In this document: piece by piece, positions 48,918 to 61,124 of the stretch
Numbering within the stretch: position 1 is the stretch's first letter
Layout of the letters: the number at the start of each line of letters is the position of its first letter
Source of the DNA: Akebia trifoliata
Taxonomy: Eukaryota; Streptophyta; Magnoliopsida; Ranunculales; Lardizabalaceae
Length of the DNA: 64,000 bases
Direction of reading: 5' to 3'
Assembly: GCA_017979445.1 (NCBI GenBank)
Contig: CM030718.1
Coordinates: forward strand, 27,523,021 to 27,587,020
Notes under the pieces: model-generated
The model's input: the letters and a program-made list of their open reading frames with translations, nothing else
What the model was told of the DNA's origin: nothing
The model's database searches: none
Translations under genes and position numbers: made by a program

Positions 48918-50495
48918 TACCTATGGGAAAATTATACAAATCCGTAGAAAACTTGACTTTTTCATGAGTTACATTTGACGAATAATTTCAACTTAAATAG
49001 TTTGAGGTTTGAAAAGTCTTGTGATCCTTTTGCACGCTTTCTCTGACATGGCCCGGTGTTATAAATTGGAAACTTTAGTAACACCCTCGACAAAATTGGT
49101 GATATCGTACAAAATGCAAGATTAGGTTTACGTTTTTGACCAAAGGTCAACATTTAAAAAAAAAAGAATTAATGGAAATTTTGATTTAGTAATTTAAGTT
49201 TTTGAAGATTTTTCACCGTTAATTCATCAACAAAAAGGGATTTTGACTATCAATCGAGATAAACCTAATCCTGCATTTTGCAGTTTTGCAAGAATTATTA
49301 CTAAAATACCCTTATAAAATTCATTGGATGTTGAGATGACTTAGCCAAATCCATTTACATGACATATCTCAAATACTCATTTGAGATATGAGATAACCTA
49401 GCCAAGACTTTCAAAATTAAATATTGACCAATTTTTTTAAAATTTGGCCATGTCTATCATTGGTGGTTTAGTTTAAAAATATTTATAACAAGAATCTAGA
49501 ATAGTATTTTTTTTCATGAGTGCTGGAGTGATATTTTGAGGGCAAGAAAAATGACATTTTCATGTGGTGGCACGCATATAACTGTAGATCTTTTTCTCGA
49601 GACATGAGTAAAAATTTCACACCAGCATGACTTTTTTTTTCTTCTTACAATTAAGACTTAAGAGCCAGGTAAGCCAATTTATAAATTGGAGAGATTTTTG
49701 AACAAGCCCAACTGTTGTATTTTTACTACAAAAACTCCCTTGAAGTTCTAACAACTCCAAGGGATCCTTACTATATGAAGTTTGTTACCCTCGAAACATC
49801 AATTTATCAAGTTTGTTACTAAGCAAACCCTTCATATGGGATCCACATCATAAAATTCAAATTTATGCAATTAATTTATTATTTAACATACCTTCGAGTG
49901 GATTCTAACCACATCAATTTGTGGCATCTAAAAACATGAACTGATGCCACATGGTTATAAACCATGAAGGCTTGTTGGTTGGATTTCTAATTTGATAAAC
50001 CATTTGAACCCAACAACTTTTAGTAAGATTTGAAATCTTACTAAGTTAGTCATGGTAGCATGATTCATAAAGTAAGGTTTATTCCAGTGACAGAACTGCT
50101 AAACTAAGGGAGTTTTTTTTAATAAAATTGCGACAGATAGATCTGCTCAGTAAATCTCTCAAATAAATATTCGCCAGAAAATCCATTTTTATTGTCCAAG
50201 TCAACTCGATAGTCCTGGGAGTCCGCGTGAAAGCAGAAATTAGGCTTGACTACCATGACCTTCCATGGTTACAATTCCCTCCGTACACTTTAGAAATTTT
50301 GATATCAAAATCAATAATTCTTGGTATATGAAATATGTAAAGAGAATTTTGGGATCTAATAAGACTTGAGATAGAGTCTAGATAATGATTTGCTCCCCAT
50401 CATAAATATGTGAGTTTTCCACACTCGTACATCTCGATATATTCAACAACATCGGTCTCCTTTAGAGTCCATATATTACAAGCACATTATCTTAC

Positions 50496-50533
50496 GATGA
50501 TGATAATGATAATGATAATGATGATGATGATGA
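50496..50533. repeat. (GAT/AAT)n trinucleotide repeat
   Basis: About 38 bp of GATGATAATGATAATGATGATG-type repeat; it is absent at the matching position of unit 1 (about 28355-28380). Confidence 0.85.
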
Positions 50534-50857
50534 TTTTTTTTTTGTATATCGTGGGTATTCCCACCCTTCGGGTGGGACTAATCTCACAGTTATGCATATC
50601 GATCCCTCGACAAATCCTACATCCAGCTCAGTATGTTGCAATTATGATGTTTAAGTTAAATTCACGATAACATTTATTTAGAATTACTTAGAACTGGCTT
50701 ATTCCTTCTTCTTTTTTTTTTTTTTTCCTGACTTTTAACTTTCACACTATTCCTCTTGTGTGTGTCATGCATATACATTTAGATTGAGGATCAAGTTTCC
50801 CCTAATTACTGTTGAGGATCTCTAAATACTAAATTTGATAATGGTATAGAGTGCCGA

Positions 50858-51027
50858 TTTTGTAACTCAACCTAATAGGGTAATTCAAAATTTCATTAAC
50901 GTGGTAGGTGCAAGAACAGTAGATTTTTTCTCCCCCGAAATAAATAACTACACATGTTTTAATCTACGGTTCTTGCAAGGCACATGTCAATTGAACTTTT
51001 GAGTTACCATGTCAAGTTAAGTTAAAA
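50858..51027. mobile_element. Foldback MITE, copy 3
   Basis: Homologue of 28657-28854. Outer arms TGTAACTCAACCTAATAGG and CATGTCAAGTTAAGTTA still pair in part; the centre is shorter than in unit 1. Confidence 0.65.
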
Positions 51028-52249
51028 ATCATTACACATCGTAATGTGTTATTATTTTTTACTTGTGTGATATAATAATTGAGGAAATATGTATGATTGT
51101 TGTTGTCTTCACCATAATCATTTCATGATCAAATTCTTATCAAAAGGGTTTAGAATTGGCTAAAACTATACATTTTAATGATTATATGATATATAATTCT
51201 ACTTAAAAAAATCTTTATTATTTATTTTATTTTATTTATTGAATTATGTCATGAAGAAGAAGTTGGAATCTGTAACAAATAGACCCTAAGCATATTGAAA
51301 ATTGGTTTAAAGAGCGTATTCAGCCGACAAGAGATGGTCACACTATCCTATGGATGACAGCAATCAAAATACATAGGTTAATGAAATATTTGCTCTGATT
51401 CCATGAAGAAGTATGCAATTAAATTTCAATGTATTGATCTCTATGAAATTTGTGTTTTTCTTGCACATATATTTGACGAAGAGCCTCAAACAATGTTTGA
51501 AATTAAAAAAGTTATCTAGGAAATTGCTACAAAGCTTCATATATAAGGGTCAACAAAGAGTCCACATGAAACCTAGTGAAAAAAGATATCTTAGTTCTTA
51601 CATGGTAAGAGAATTGCAAAAGTAAGAAAAATCTCAAAATAAATATCAGAAACTTACAAACAGTCCCAAATTGATGATTGGAGGAAATTTCCATGTTACA
51701 AGGTGACATAATACATAAAAGCAATATTTCCTTTTCCCTTTTATTTTTTAATTAATTTAGACATACCTCTCTCAGTTTTGGTGAATTTTACCAAATCCCC
51801 CACTTTCAAACTGATGAGATATCCCCTCCACTATGATCTTTTGTGAAAGTTACAAAAAAAAATAATGACAGATACCCTCATCATGCTCAATCTCTTGTAA
51901 AAAAAATCCTTGTCTTTCCACAAAAAAATCTTAGTTTTTAACCTTGGAATTTGGTGAAAATTTCTTCAAAATAAATACAATAAAATACAAAAAATTTATC
52001 AATACCAATATATGAGTTAAAAGCAATAGATTTTAGAGAAAAATCAAAATTTTTAAGAGGAAAAATAAAGGGTTGCCAAATAAATAAAAGTTCTACCCAA
52101 AAAAGTAAGAGATTGAAGATGAGGGATTTTTGGAGAATTTTTTTTATAAGTTTCTTGTAGAAGATCACAGTCAAGGGGGATATCATCAGTTTGAAAATAT
52201 AAGTGTATCTCAAATTACCTATTATTTTCCCTTAATTTTGTTGTTTCTT

Positions 52250-52567
52250 CTAAGGGTCAAGAAATTCTGGTATTCCTTGGAACCAATTCAACTCCTACTC
52301 CCTTGGAAGGTGTGGATCATCTTTAGCCATCTCCTAGTTTGAATCCTCTCCACCCTAAGAGAGACATGCGTGGTCTCCTAAAGACACGCTATCCCATGAG
52401 CTGGTATTCTCTACCATTGGAGGATTCTGATGAAATGTTGCCATGCAATCTACGTTGCTTCAATGACTTATGGTCTCACTCGTGATGCCTCCTGATGGAC
52501 GACAATCGAATGCTCGCAAGCATCCACTTTTAATGTAAACTTGACAAAGGCTGAACTCGTGTCATAA
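52250..52567 (-). pseudogene. NAC090-like gene relic (last exon only)
   Basis: This stretch aligns over its full 318 bp with exon 3 of NAC copy 1, including the TTGTAG acceptor and the terminal EFLDP codons. The second codon is TGA (CGA in copies 1 and 2) and at least two more in-frame TAG stops follow (at the HSQAG and DSNxE positions). The intron repeats continue up to 53.74 kb, but exons 1 and 2 are missing because the duplication ends inside the intron. It cannot encode a NAC protein. Confidence 0.85.
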
Positions 52568-53745
52568 CTACAAATAGGAAAAAAAAGTTTCATTTTCTAG
52601 TAATTACAATGAAATTGTAATAATCAATACTCATTGTCTATTATATTATGTCAAAGTCTCTTTTCGAGATAATATCACAATCAAGAAAAAATAAATTGGG
52701 ACTTTCTCGATCAAGACATTTTAAAACATTCAGTAACAATTCGAAACTTTCAATGTTCTATTTCATTCTCTCCCGATTAAATGAAAATATCTCGACTAAA
52801 ATAAAATGAGATAATCTTCTTTCATAAAAAAAATATGGTGAAACATTAATCAAGGGTTGTAGGCTAATTAAGCATTATGGAACACTTACATATAAGTTGG
52901 AAATTCTTCTTTCATGAAACAATATTATGGTGTAAGATGACACATGATCACAAAAAGGGTGATTATGGAGTATAATAGTTTCTTTCATGAAAAAAATTGT
53001 TGTAAGAAATGGCATAATTAATCACAAAAACTGGTGCAAGCTAACATTATGGTGGAAGAAAGGCCTAATAATGAATCACAAAAAGGGTGTAGCCTAATTA
53101 ATCATTAATGTGAACTTATGGTACAAAAAAGCCTAATATGGATTATAATTTGAAGATAGAAAATTTTCTTTCATGAAACAAATTGGTGTAAGATAAGGCA
53201 AACTCACAAAAACTAGTGCAGACTAGCTACTTAAACACTATGGTGCACTTATGGTAGACAAAGGACTAATCATGATGGAATAAATATGAGAGAGATATTC
53301 TTCTTACATAAGGGGTGTGGACTAACTAAACATTATTGTAAATGTTTGTTTATGGTGGAGTACAATATGAAACTAGAGCTTCTTCTTTCATAAAACAGTA
53401 GGAGATGAGAGGAAAAACATAGGTTTCCAAAAGATCAATCATCTCTACGAGTATAATCCCATTTCTTTGCAAAATAATATGGTGCAACATACATGTGCCA
53501 TAGATCACAAGAAAGGGTGTAGGCTAATTAAACTAATATGGCACTTATGATGAAAAACAAACCCTAATTATGGTGGACTACAATATGAAACTACCTAGAA
53601 ATTCTTCTATTATAAAATAGTCAAACAGGTACTTTACTACAGGGGATGCAGGAGGATATTAATTCTTTGAAAGTTCCGTATTTGATTTGGTTTTAAGCAT
53701 TGTTCTTACTTGGTTTCCTCGGTAGGGTTTCTCAAACATTTGAAA

Positions 53746-54244
53746 TTATATATATATATAATTCTACAACATTAATAAGCTCCCCAATCTCTTTATTTAT
53801 TAATTATTAATGTTCACATACACAACAACAACAACAACAATACCAACAAAACGAACAAGAACAATTCTTACTAGAATACGTTTACACTAGGCCTATGAAC
53901 GGATGGTCGAAAATTCGAATTTGATTCAAATTCGTATTTGAAATTTTGGATATCGAATTTGGATTCAGATATATTCTTAGTATTCGAATAGGTTTTGAAT
54001 ACGAATTCAACTGTTAAAACATCCGATTCATTAATATCTAATCCGATACCAATGCAAAATACTTATATTTTACTTTCAATTTATATTATATATAAATAAA
54101 AGTGGAAGACAACTTTTCAATTAAATGAAAGGTGTAAGACAAGATTTTTATATTATATATAAATAAAAGTATGATAGTAAGACAATTGTTTTCGTGTTCA
54201 TCATTATACATATTTTCAATCTTGTATGCTGTTCAACGAGTCCC
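53746..54244. other. Spacer with simple repeats and TTCGAATTTGGAT-type tract
   Basis: Contains an (AT)n tract, an (AAC)n tract near 53824-53840, and 53910-54060 with many variants of ATTCGAAT/GATTCAAATTCG. The latter resembles non-coding retroelement-derived sequence. No gene was seen. Confidence 0.4.
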
Positions 54245-54429
54245 ACTTTGAAGCGGACAAACCGCTTTCAATTTTGAGGAAACCCTCCTCGTTATAAACA
54301 CGTGGCGTTTTACATTTGTTTCACAACCAATATTTCCACGAAAATTTGAAACATCTCTTAGAAATGTCACATGTAACTTAATAGAGAGGGTTGCTTCAAA
54401 ATTTTAAAGGAGACTGCCCACTTCAAAGT
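54245..54429. mobile_element. ACTTTGAAG-family MITE, copy 2
   Basis: Left end ACTTTGAAGCGGAC, right end GCCCACTTCAAAGT, about 185 bp, matching the element in the cyclophilin intron (657-838). GTTCAAC occurs 7-9 nt outside both ends and might be a target duplication if the true ends lie further out. Confidence 0.7.
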
Positions 54430-54666
54430 TTTTTCCATGTTCAACCCCTTCGCCTCATCTCCTCATTTCTTCTTCAACTTCCCTTGGAAACAATGTCAGA
54501 TGAGAAAGATAAGGAGGTATAAAAAAGTGAGAGATCTTAGAGATTTGATTGTCATCGAAATTATATTTTCTATGTGGATATGGAGGTGGAACTGTGCTTA
54601 GAGATGTTAAGATGCTGCACCTTTGTCTTTGATTCGTTCCTCCTTTATTGAAGTAAGATTTTAAGA

Positions 54667-56212
54667 TGTTAAGCGTGACTATCTTAATTAGTAAGACTTT
54701 TCATATCTTATCAAGGGTTGTGAGGCTCAATTGGATTAACATGTTGGTCAAATAACATTTCCACACTCTAGAGTTTTTGGTGTAGATCGTTTTTGAAAAT
54801 TAACAATGAAAATTATTATTGCATTGATATCTTAGATATAAATACTTTTTGGATCGAACTTCTCTAGACTCAATCCCGATTGGCAGTGGATCCTCTGTAA
54901 TACAGCCTCCTTGTAGTTTTGTGTAGTGGATATTAACGATCGAAAGAGTGCCACATCACAAAAACACAAAAATCCATCTGTTAAAAAATGGAAATTCAAG
55001 GATTGTACATTTTCAAATCATTAGATCAATCTCAGAAATTATTTTTTATTTTTATTTATGTTTTAATCTGAACTACACAATGATCAATACATGTTTGAGG
55101 TGTTATAACAGACAAATTTTTGTGTCTTTGTGATGTGATGGTCAACATCCACTACACGAAACTGCAAGAAAAATTTACTACAAAGGATCCACTCCCACCA
55201 CAATTGAGGCTCTCTATCAACATATGACCATTTGGATTTGAGGAAAAAAAGCAAATTTCTTAGAGATCAGTTGTTGGGGAGTCCCTAACATCCCAACAAT
55301 GATGTTGATGGTGAGCCTCAACTCATGAGTGAGGGTAGCATTTTCCTTATGGAGGAGTCATTATCAAACGCGTTTGAGGCAAATATTCTCCTATGAAGTC
55401 TCGTCAAAAACACTTGTAAAATATGCATGCGCATGGTAAAATCGAAGAGAAGAAGATCTGTCGGTTTGTGATACACGCGTTTACGTGGAAATCCAGACCA
55501 TAGAATTTACTCGAGAGTTTGTGTCACATCGACACACGACAACATCAAACACCAAGGACTCTTGATTCTCTGTTGAGAGGTCAAATCTTGTAGGTTTCAT
55601 TGAATGACTAAAGTACCCTTAAAAAAAAAACAAGTATTTTGTTTTCTTACTTCTCATTTGGGGAGATTTTTGGCATTTTAGACTTTTGCGTGGGTTGGAC
55701 TGGAGTGGGGGCGGGGCGAGGGGTCAAGATTAGGTCCAGTCAAGGTTAGTTTTTCAGAAAAAAGTTATTATTGTTGGGTCTAAGGTCGGTGGATGCTTTT
55801 GTGTTCAAAGACTAATGAAACAGTGATATTTAAGAGTAAAATTAAAAAAATAAAAAATAAAAAATTAAGGAGAAGAATAATGCTTGTGTGACTCAAGATT
55901 GACATCAATTCACACTTTACTGACATGGAGGTGTGTATGAAACAATAGATGTTTTCATTGAGATATAAGCAAAAAGCATTTATGATTTTGTGTGCACCTC
56001 CACATCAACAAAGTGTGAATCGATGTCAACTTGACATTACTCAAGTATGTATCTAAGATACATGGTATAAGTTGATCCAACTAACGATTGAGATGCTCTA
56101 GCAGGCTCCTTCCATTGCTTCAATTATTGTGTAATAATTCACATAGTATTTAATAATCACTTTATAGCTTCTTTCTCTCGGATAATCATTACAAGTATCC
56201 TAGAGATCAGTT
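54667..56212. repeat. Duplicated block Z, copy 2
   Basis: Counterpart of 37790-39355. It contains the TGGGAGTGGATCC-family element at 54881-55197, the well-conserved stretch 55390-55745 and the foldback element at 55885-56050. No gene is recognised. Confidence 0.8.
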
Positions 56213-56267
56213 TTCCAAGTGATCTTTAGGAAAACTCTTTCTATGGGTATTCAAAGCTTTTGATTTA

Positions 56268-56978
56268 GGGAAAATGACTTATAGGATTCTAGTAGAGGGA
56301 TTTTTTCTAAATAGTCCCTAAGTTTTGGGTGATTTTTTAATAGTCTAATTAGTAAACTTTTCTTTTATTAACCGTCAGTGGACCTTATATCTCACATTGC
56401 TCATGATTGAATGCCCTTACTATGCGATTACATTGTTTTTATAAAAAAAAAAAATTTGCATTTTTGGAATCTCAATCGTGTTTCAGACTCCATTTTATTG
56501 GAAATGATTTAAGAATGAAGAATATTTTATTTTCAAGGATTTTTTTCAAACATTTTGAAGATGTATGTAAAAAATTAGGGATTTTTTTTCACATTTTTTC
56601 TTAATTTTTGAATGAAAATCAATCAAGAATGGTTCCTTTGGTTTGAAATCATCTAAACAAACTGTCATCTCAAGTTTTTAGTTGATCTTTCCATGTATTT
56701 TGGTCGAAAAAACTCAAAAATAGAAAATGGGTGGGTTTTAACAATGTCTAGTTCAATAATAAATAAAAAGTGGTGAATTTGACAATAAATTGTGGTGAGT
56801 TCGACAATAAATAAAAAGCGGTGAGTTCGATAATAAATAAAAAAGTAGTGAGTTTGCCAATAATGAAGAACCATTAAGAAATAAAAAGTTTACTAAATAT
56901 TCTTTCTAGTTATTGTCCAAAATTTAGGGACTGTTTAAAAATAGATCCCTCCACCAGGGTCCTTTAAGTAATTTTCCC
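56268..56978. mobile_element. Mutator-like non-autonomous element, copy 4
   Basis: Starts GGGAAAATGACTTATAGGA and ends CCTTTAAGTAATTTTCCC. It is flanked by TTTGATTTA (56259-56267) and TTTGATTTT (56979-56987), an 8/9 match for a 9-bp target duplication. The interior has four or five AATAAATAAAAAGxGGTGA units. It is an independent insertion relative to copies 1-3. Confidence 0.85.
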
Positions 56979-57059
56979 TTTGATTTTATCATGGTCTTTA
57001 AATCTACCATGGTTCTATGTATAATGACTATGAACTATTTTACTAAAAAAAATAGGAAA

Positions 57060-57238
57060 ATGCTGGAATGACACAGAATATTTACTGCGATTCTCACAAG
57101 TTTGACATGGGATGTGCACATAACCATAGATGTGTTTCCTCGCGATACGAGTAAAAACCATCTATGGTTATGTATGCATATCCACATCAGAATTGTGAAT
57201 CACAGTAAATCCTGTGTCACCCCAACACGACTCAAAAA
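57060..57238. repeat. Foldback element 1 of a run of four
   Basis: GCTGGAATGACACAG ... CTGTGTCACCCCAACA, ACTGCGATTCTCAC ... GTGAATCACAGTAA and ACATAACCATAGATG ... CATCTATGGTTATGT pair around CGCGATACGAGTAAAA. Almost every base of the ~170 bp is paired. Confidence 0.8.
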
Positions 57239-57287
57239 AATATCTTTGTGAGTTGGTCTTTTAAGCATTTCATAGAGTCGAGCCGTG

Positions 57288-57425
57288 CTAAATTGACTCA
57301 AAAATAAAGACACTCAAATAACTCAAGTGACGTGGTATGTGCACAACCATTTTTCCCTCAAGTTATAGGAGCAAATCTATGGTTTTGTGCACTTTCCATG
57401 TCAGTTGAGTGTATTTGAATGTTGT
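57288..57425. repeat. Foldback element 2 of the run
   Basis: CACTCAAATAACTCAAGTGACGTGG pairs with CCATGTCAGTTGAGTGTATTTGAA-like sequence, and GTGCACAACCAT with ATGGTTTTGTGCAC. Confidence 0.6.
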
Positions 57426-57456
57426 TTTTGTTCGAGTCTGTTTCATATTATTAAAG

Positions 57457-57665
57457 AGTCGTGATTTTCTAATGCCCCCTCTGACATATGCCCCTATACA
57501 TTCCCTAATGTGGCATGGGCTAGAATTACATATATTTTTCTTAGGATACACAACTGCACATCTTCATAAATATACATAATTATGTATCTTGAGAAAAAAA
57601 AAATCTATGATTCTAACACATACCATGTTAGGGGCATATGTTAGAAAGGTCGTCTGAAAATCATT
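57457..57665. repeat. Foldback element 3 of the run
   Basis: GATTTTCTAATGCC ... GACATATGCCCC pairs with GGGGCATATGTTAG ... GTCTGAAAATC. The loop contains GGATACACAACTGCACA and ATACATAATTATGTATC. Confidence 0.65.
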
Positions 57666-57759
57666 ATTCATTATTAAATTAATGATTTTCTGCACATTTC
57701 ATGTCAATTGAGTGTTTTTTTTATATTTTTAGTCAGTTTAATATTAGTCCATTGAAAAA

Positions 57760-57892
57760 TGCTGATTCTCACTTTGCTGACATGGATGTATGTAGAGCAC
57801 CATAGATCTTTTTCAAATACGAGTGAAAGCATCTATGGCTATGCGTGCACCTCACATCAGCAATGTGAGAATTGAAGTCGGTTTTAATGTTT
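57760..57892. repeat. Foldback element 4 of the run
   Basis: GATTCTCACTTTGCTGACATGG pairs with CCTCACATCAGCAATGTGAGAATT-type sequence, and GCACCATAGAT with ATCTATGGCTATGCGTGC, around AATACGAGTGAAA. Confidence 0.7.
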
Positions 57893-58223
57893 CTCCACAC
57901 CAAATATTTGATTCCGTCAATGGGCTAGGCCAGGCTGAATTTGGGTTAGGTCATAAATGAGTCAGTATTAGTCTGGCCTAAAAAACATAGCCAAGACCAA
58001 ACCATGTGTTTGGGCCAGACTGGATTATACCCATTTCCCCATTCGAAAAAATTGTCTAGATCCAAATTGAAAGTTGGCTCTCTTTACTCTTTAGGGATGC
58101 CATCCATTAAGAAATTTATTAGACCTGAAACCAATCCGGACATAAATTGGACCTATCATTTTAGGTTGAGGACCCATGTGTAGTTTCGGATCCCATTTGA
58201 CCTAATCCAAAAAATCAATATTT

Positions 58224-58739
58224 TTGGAACACGTTATCGGATTCAGAACCCAAAACCTTGATCTGGACCCGAAGTTATCAGATCATAACAGATTGGATTT
58301 TGGATCTGATCGGATCCACAGTTACAATCATGACGACAAAGAACATAACACCATATTAACAATACAAAATACATTTGGTTTGCTTCTCAAAAATACATTC
58401 GAGTCTGATGACACAATTACAATGCCTGACCTCCACTCTTCTTCCTCTCCCAACTCATTCTCTATTAGAACACCACTACCACGAAGCCATGTCCGAAAGC
58501 TTCGGGGTTTGCTAAATCATTCCAGTTCCTCCATTCCATTCAGTCCAAAGTCAAGTCTTCTATTACTAAGAGTAATTTTACGTCTGTTTTCACTGTTTCC
58601 ATTCAAATTCTTTTTAGTCTTCTTCTCTCGTTTTTTTAGGATCAACTTGAATAGTTCTTCTGATTGGGGTTGTGATCAGCCTTCGTCAAACGAAAGCCTT
58701 ATCCGACTTTCTTGCTTCACTCCTTCATTCTTCAGGTAG
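58224..58739 (+). other. Unrecognised open frame (171 codons), probably not a whole gene
   Basis: The first ~45 codons read repeat-like sequence (multiple GGATCTGATCGGATCC-type words). From about codon 68 the frame gives MPDLHSSSSPNSFSIR, a Ser-rich stretch, then a hydrophobic segment LRLFSLFPFKFFLVFF that could be a membrane anchor, and a short tail. I recognise no family. It could be a first exon, a gene remnant or chance. No strong donor or partner exon was identified downstream. Confidence 0.2.
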
Positions 58740-59028
58740 CGTTATTCTTGAGCATAGGGACCTCCCTCAGAGGTTGATAGATATTATATCTAAGGATGCT
58801 TCTGGGCATGCCTATGAAAGGTTCTAATCTTGTTTTTTCTGGTTGGGGGTCTGCCTAACCCCCCATTAATCGACAAAAAAAAAAAAAACAAGAGCAAATA
58901 AGTCACTTTCACTATAGTCTTCCTCCTTCCACTGTTCATCTTCCATTCTCCTCCATGCCACTACCATTGCTTGTGAGTCACTAAAGACCATTACGCCGCA
59001 CCTCACAGACAACCATCCATTCAGAGAT

Positions 59029-59347
59029 TGGGAGCAGATCCTCTGTAGTGCTTTTTCCCCGTAGTAATATTTCCATAGTAGAGACACTATGTTTTTATAA
59101 ATAAATAAAAAAAACCCATCAGACATGCAAGAATCATGTCTTATATCAGATTTGAAAGATATAATTTCTTTAAGCCTAATCAAAGGCTTTGAAAATGAAT
59201 GGTCACTGAAGTCCAAATATTCAATGAAGGGATTTTGATATCTGCACCACGTGGCGCCCTCACAACTGTATAACTACACTACATGGAAATACAGGAAAAA
59301 AGACGGAACTACAGGGAAAAAAGTACTACAGAGGATTTGCTTCCCCA
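59029..59347. mobile_element. TGGGAGTGGATCC-family inverted-repeat element, copy 3
   Basis: TGGGAGCAGATCCTCTGTAGT at the left pairs with ACTACAGAGGATTTGCTTCCCCA at the right, and TTTCCATAGT with ACTACATGGAAAT inside. It is an independent insertion of the family seen at 37995-38334. Confidence 0.7.
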
Positions 59348-61124
59348 GAGTGAGGAGCATTTGAAGTTAGCTGAATGTTAAGTACACTGATCATGATAAG
59401 GATCTCCTGCTTGATCTTATGCCACAACAGCCACAATGGAATTCAGGTGACAATGGGTAGAAAGAAGTGGCTTCTTTGTGGATTTGAGTTTCATGGTAGG
59501 TAGTATGAAGTGAAGCAAGAAAAGTTATAAAATGAGTTCTACACGTCATTGTTTGGCGGATGGCTTGTTCGAATAGAATGAGAAGAAATCTGTGAAGGCC
59601 GTCTAGCACAGTTGCAGAGATATAACAAGAGAAGTGGGTGTATCACTGATTGTAGGACAAACTTCTTTGGCACAAGGACTACATGTCTGAATGGGTATCC
59701 TTTGTGCTCACAAAGGATTGAATGAAGTATTCTGAGAAACATTAGAAATAGAAAAACAATTTATAAGATACACATCAGAAAGAAGTGCTTCACCTCAACA
59801 AAAAACATGTAAAGATGTAGATTACAACCACGACATGTCAGCATCTTCTGGGCACCATTTTTTTTTTTTTTTTTGGTGAGGACATAAACATTGTTGAATG
59901 GTACCTTGGGATTCAAGAAAGACCCCTGACCCCAATTTGAAGGAAAGATTTTGATTTTTTCTTCGAAGAAAAAATTGAGTTCCACCATTGTAGCAAAACA
60001 CACAAACATCAAAGAATTCAAATTTATGTTTGTCTCACTCTTATTATAAGGCAATGGTCGTTGTCTTCCTAAGTTGCAAATTAAGCAATATCTAACACCA
60101 GAATTAAATAAAAAACTGTAGATATGACTCAGACATACAACCTAAACGCTGATGCCAAAAGTTACAAATTTTTTTTTCGTATTCTAGGAAAAGAGCCACT
60201 AAAAAGTAAAAGTGTTGAATCTCTTCTCTATCTTATGGAATAGAAGACCTTTTACAAGAATGATTGGCCCCTTCAAAACCCATTCGTCCCAAAAGCTGTT
60301 GAATAGATAATTTTCATCCCAATGGAAGATTCGAGTGAAGCTAAGATAAAAAACTTGACTTTTGTGTTGTTCTATCCATATATTCAAATCTTTATGGTGA
60401 TCTGATTCCTCTCCATTAGAATCATTATGAAGGCCACCAGATGAGTAACAAAAGTTCAATCTGAAGTGAACACAGTGTGTGGTTCTTGCCATCCAATTTG
60501 ATAAAGACAGCCCATGTAGAACGGCAACCCAGCAAGAACACTTATACCTTGAATAATAAAAGAAAACATAGAGCAGAGAGAACTATAACTAACAAATAAA
60601 ATAAAATCGATCAATTTTATTCCCAAACAGATCAAGTGTGAATTGATCTGACCATCAAATTGATCTAATTTTTAAACCATGGGCCTTAGCGCTGTACATT
60701 ATAGTTCTCAAATCACCAAAAACAGAACTCCTAACAAAATCTCTTCTTAGGCAAACAAATATATATTTAAAATAAAAAGTAAAAAATCCCCCAAGTGTTC
60801 CCTTTAGATAATAATGGTTCTTCTACAATATAAGATTCTTAATTCATAAATATATAATTAAGCTTTTCTCAGATAATTACAGAAAAATAAGATAATTTAT
60901 AAATTATTTCCAAGATAATTACAGAAATGTTCGATCTACGAAGATTACTATCATGTCAATAATTACCCAAAATAGACCGGAAATCCATTTCCAAGTCTTA
61001 ATCAGATTAATCTACACCAAGATTCAAGCACAAAAAAAAAAGTTCCCAATCAAGATTAAGAGATATTCATTTTAACCCTAATCAAGATTAAGATATAAAG
61101 AAAACACCTCCAAATTCCCAAGCT
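59348..61124. other. Intergenic region downstream of the S40 gene
   Basis: Several minus-strand open frames of 67-97 codons lie here (for example 59761-60054 and 60199-60492), but none resembles a known protein and none links by splice sites. The part nearest 61124 must include the S40 3' UTR. Simple A/T runs are scattered through it. Confidence 0.45.

Larger units (their letters stand above)
44317..53745. repeat. Segmental duplication, unit 3 (NAC gene truncated)
   Basis: Collinear with unit 1 from 22.0 kb through to about 31.6 kb, then stops inside NAC intron 2 at a short AT repeat (53748-53760). The left part has no recognisable gene. Differences from unit 1 include a ~117-bp extra segment at 48801-48917, loss of ~80 bp near 49610, and a (GAT/AAT)n tract at 50496-50533. 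Confidence 0.85.

Noticed and set aside
58866..59216. Minus-strand frame with VMVFSDSQAMVVAW, faintly like an RNase H motif
   Set aside because: The match is short, no other retroelement domain is in register, and part of the frame lies in a TGGGAGTGGATCC-family element.
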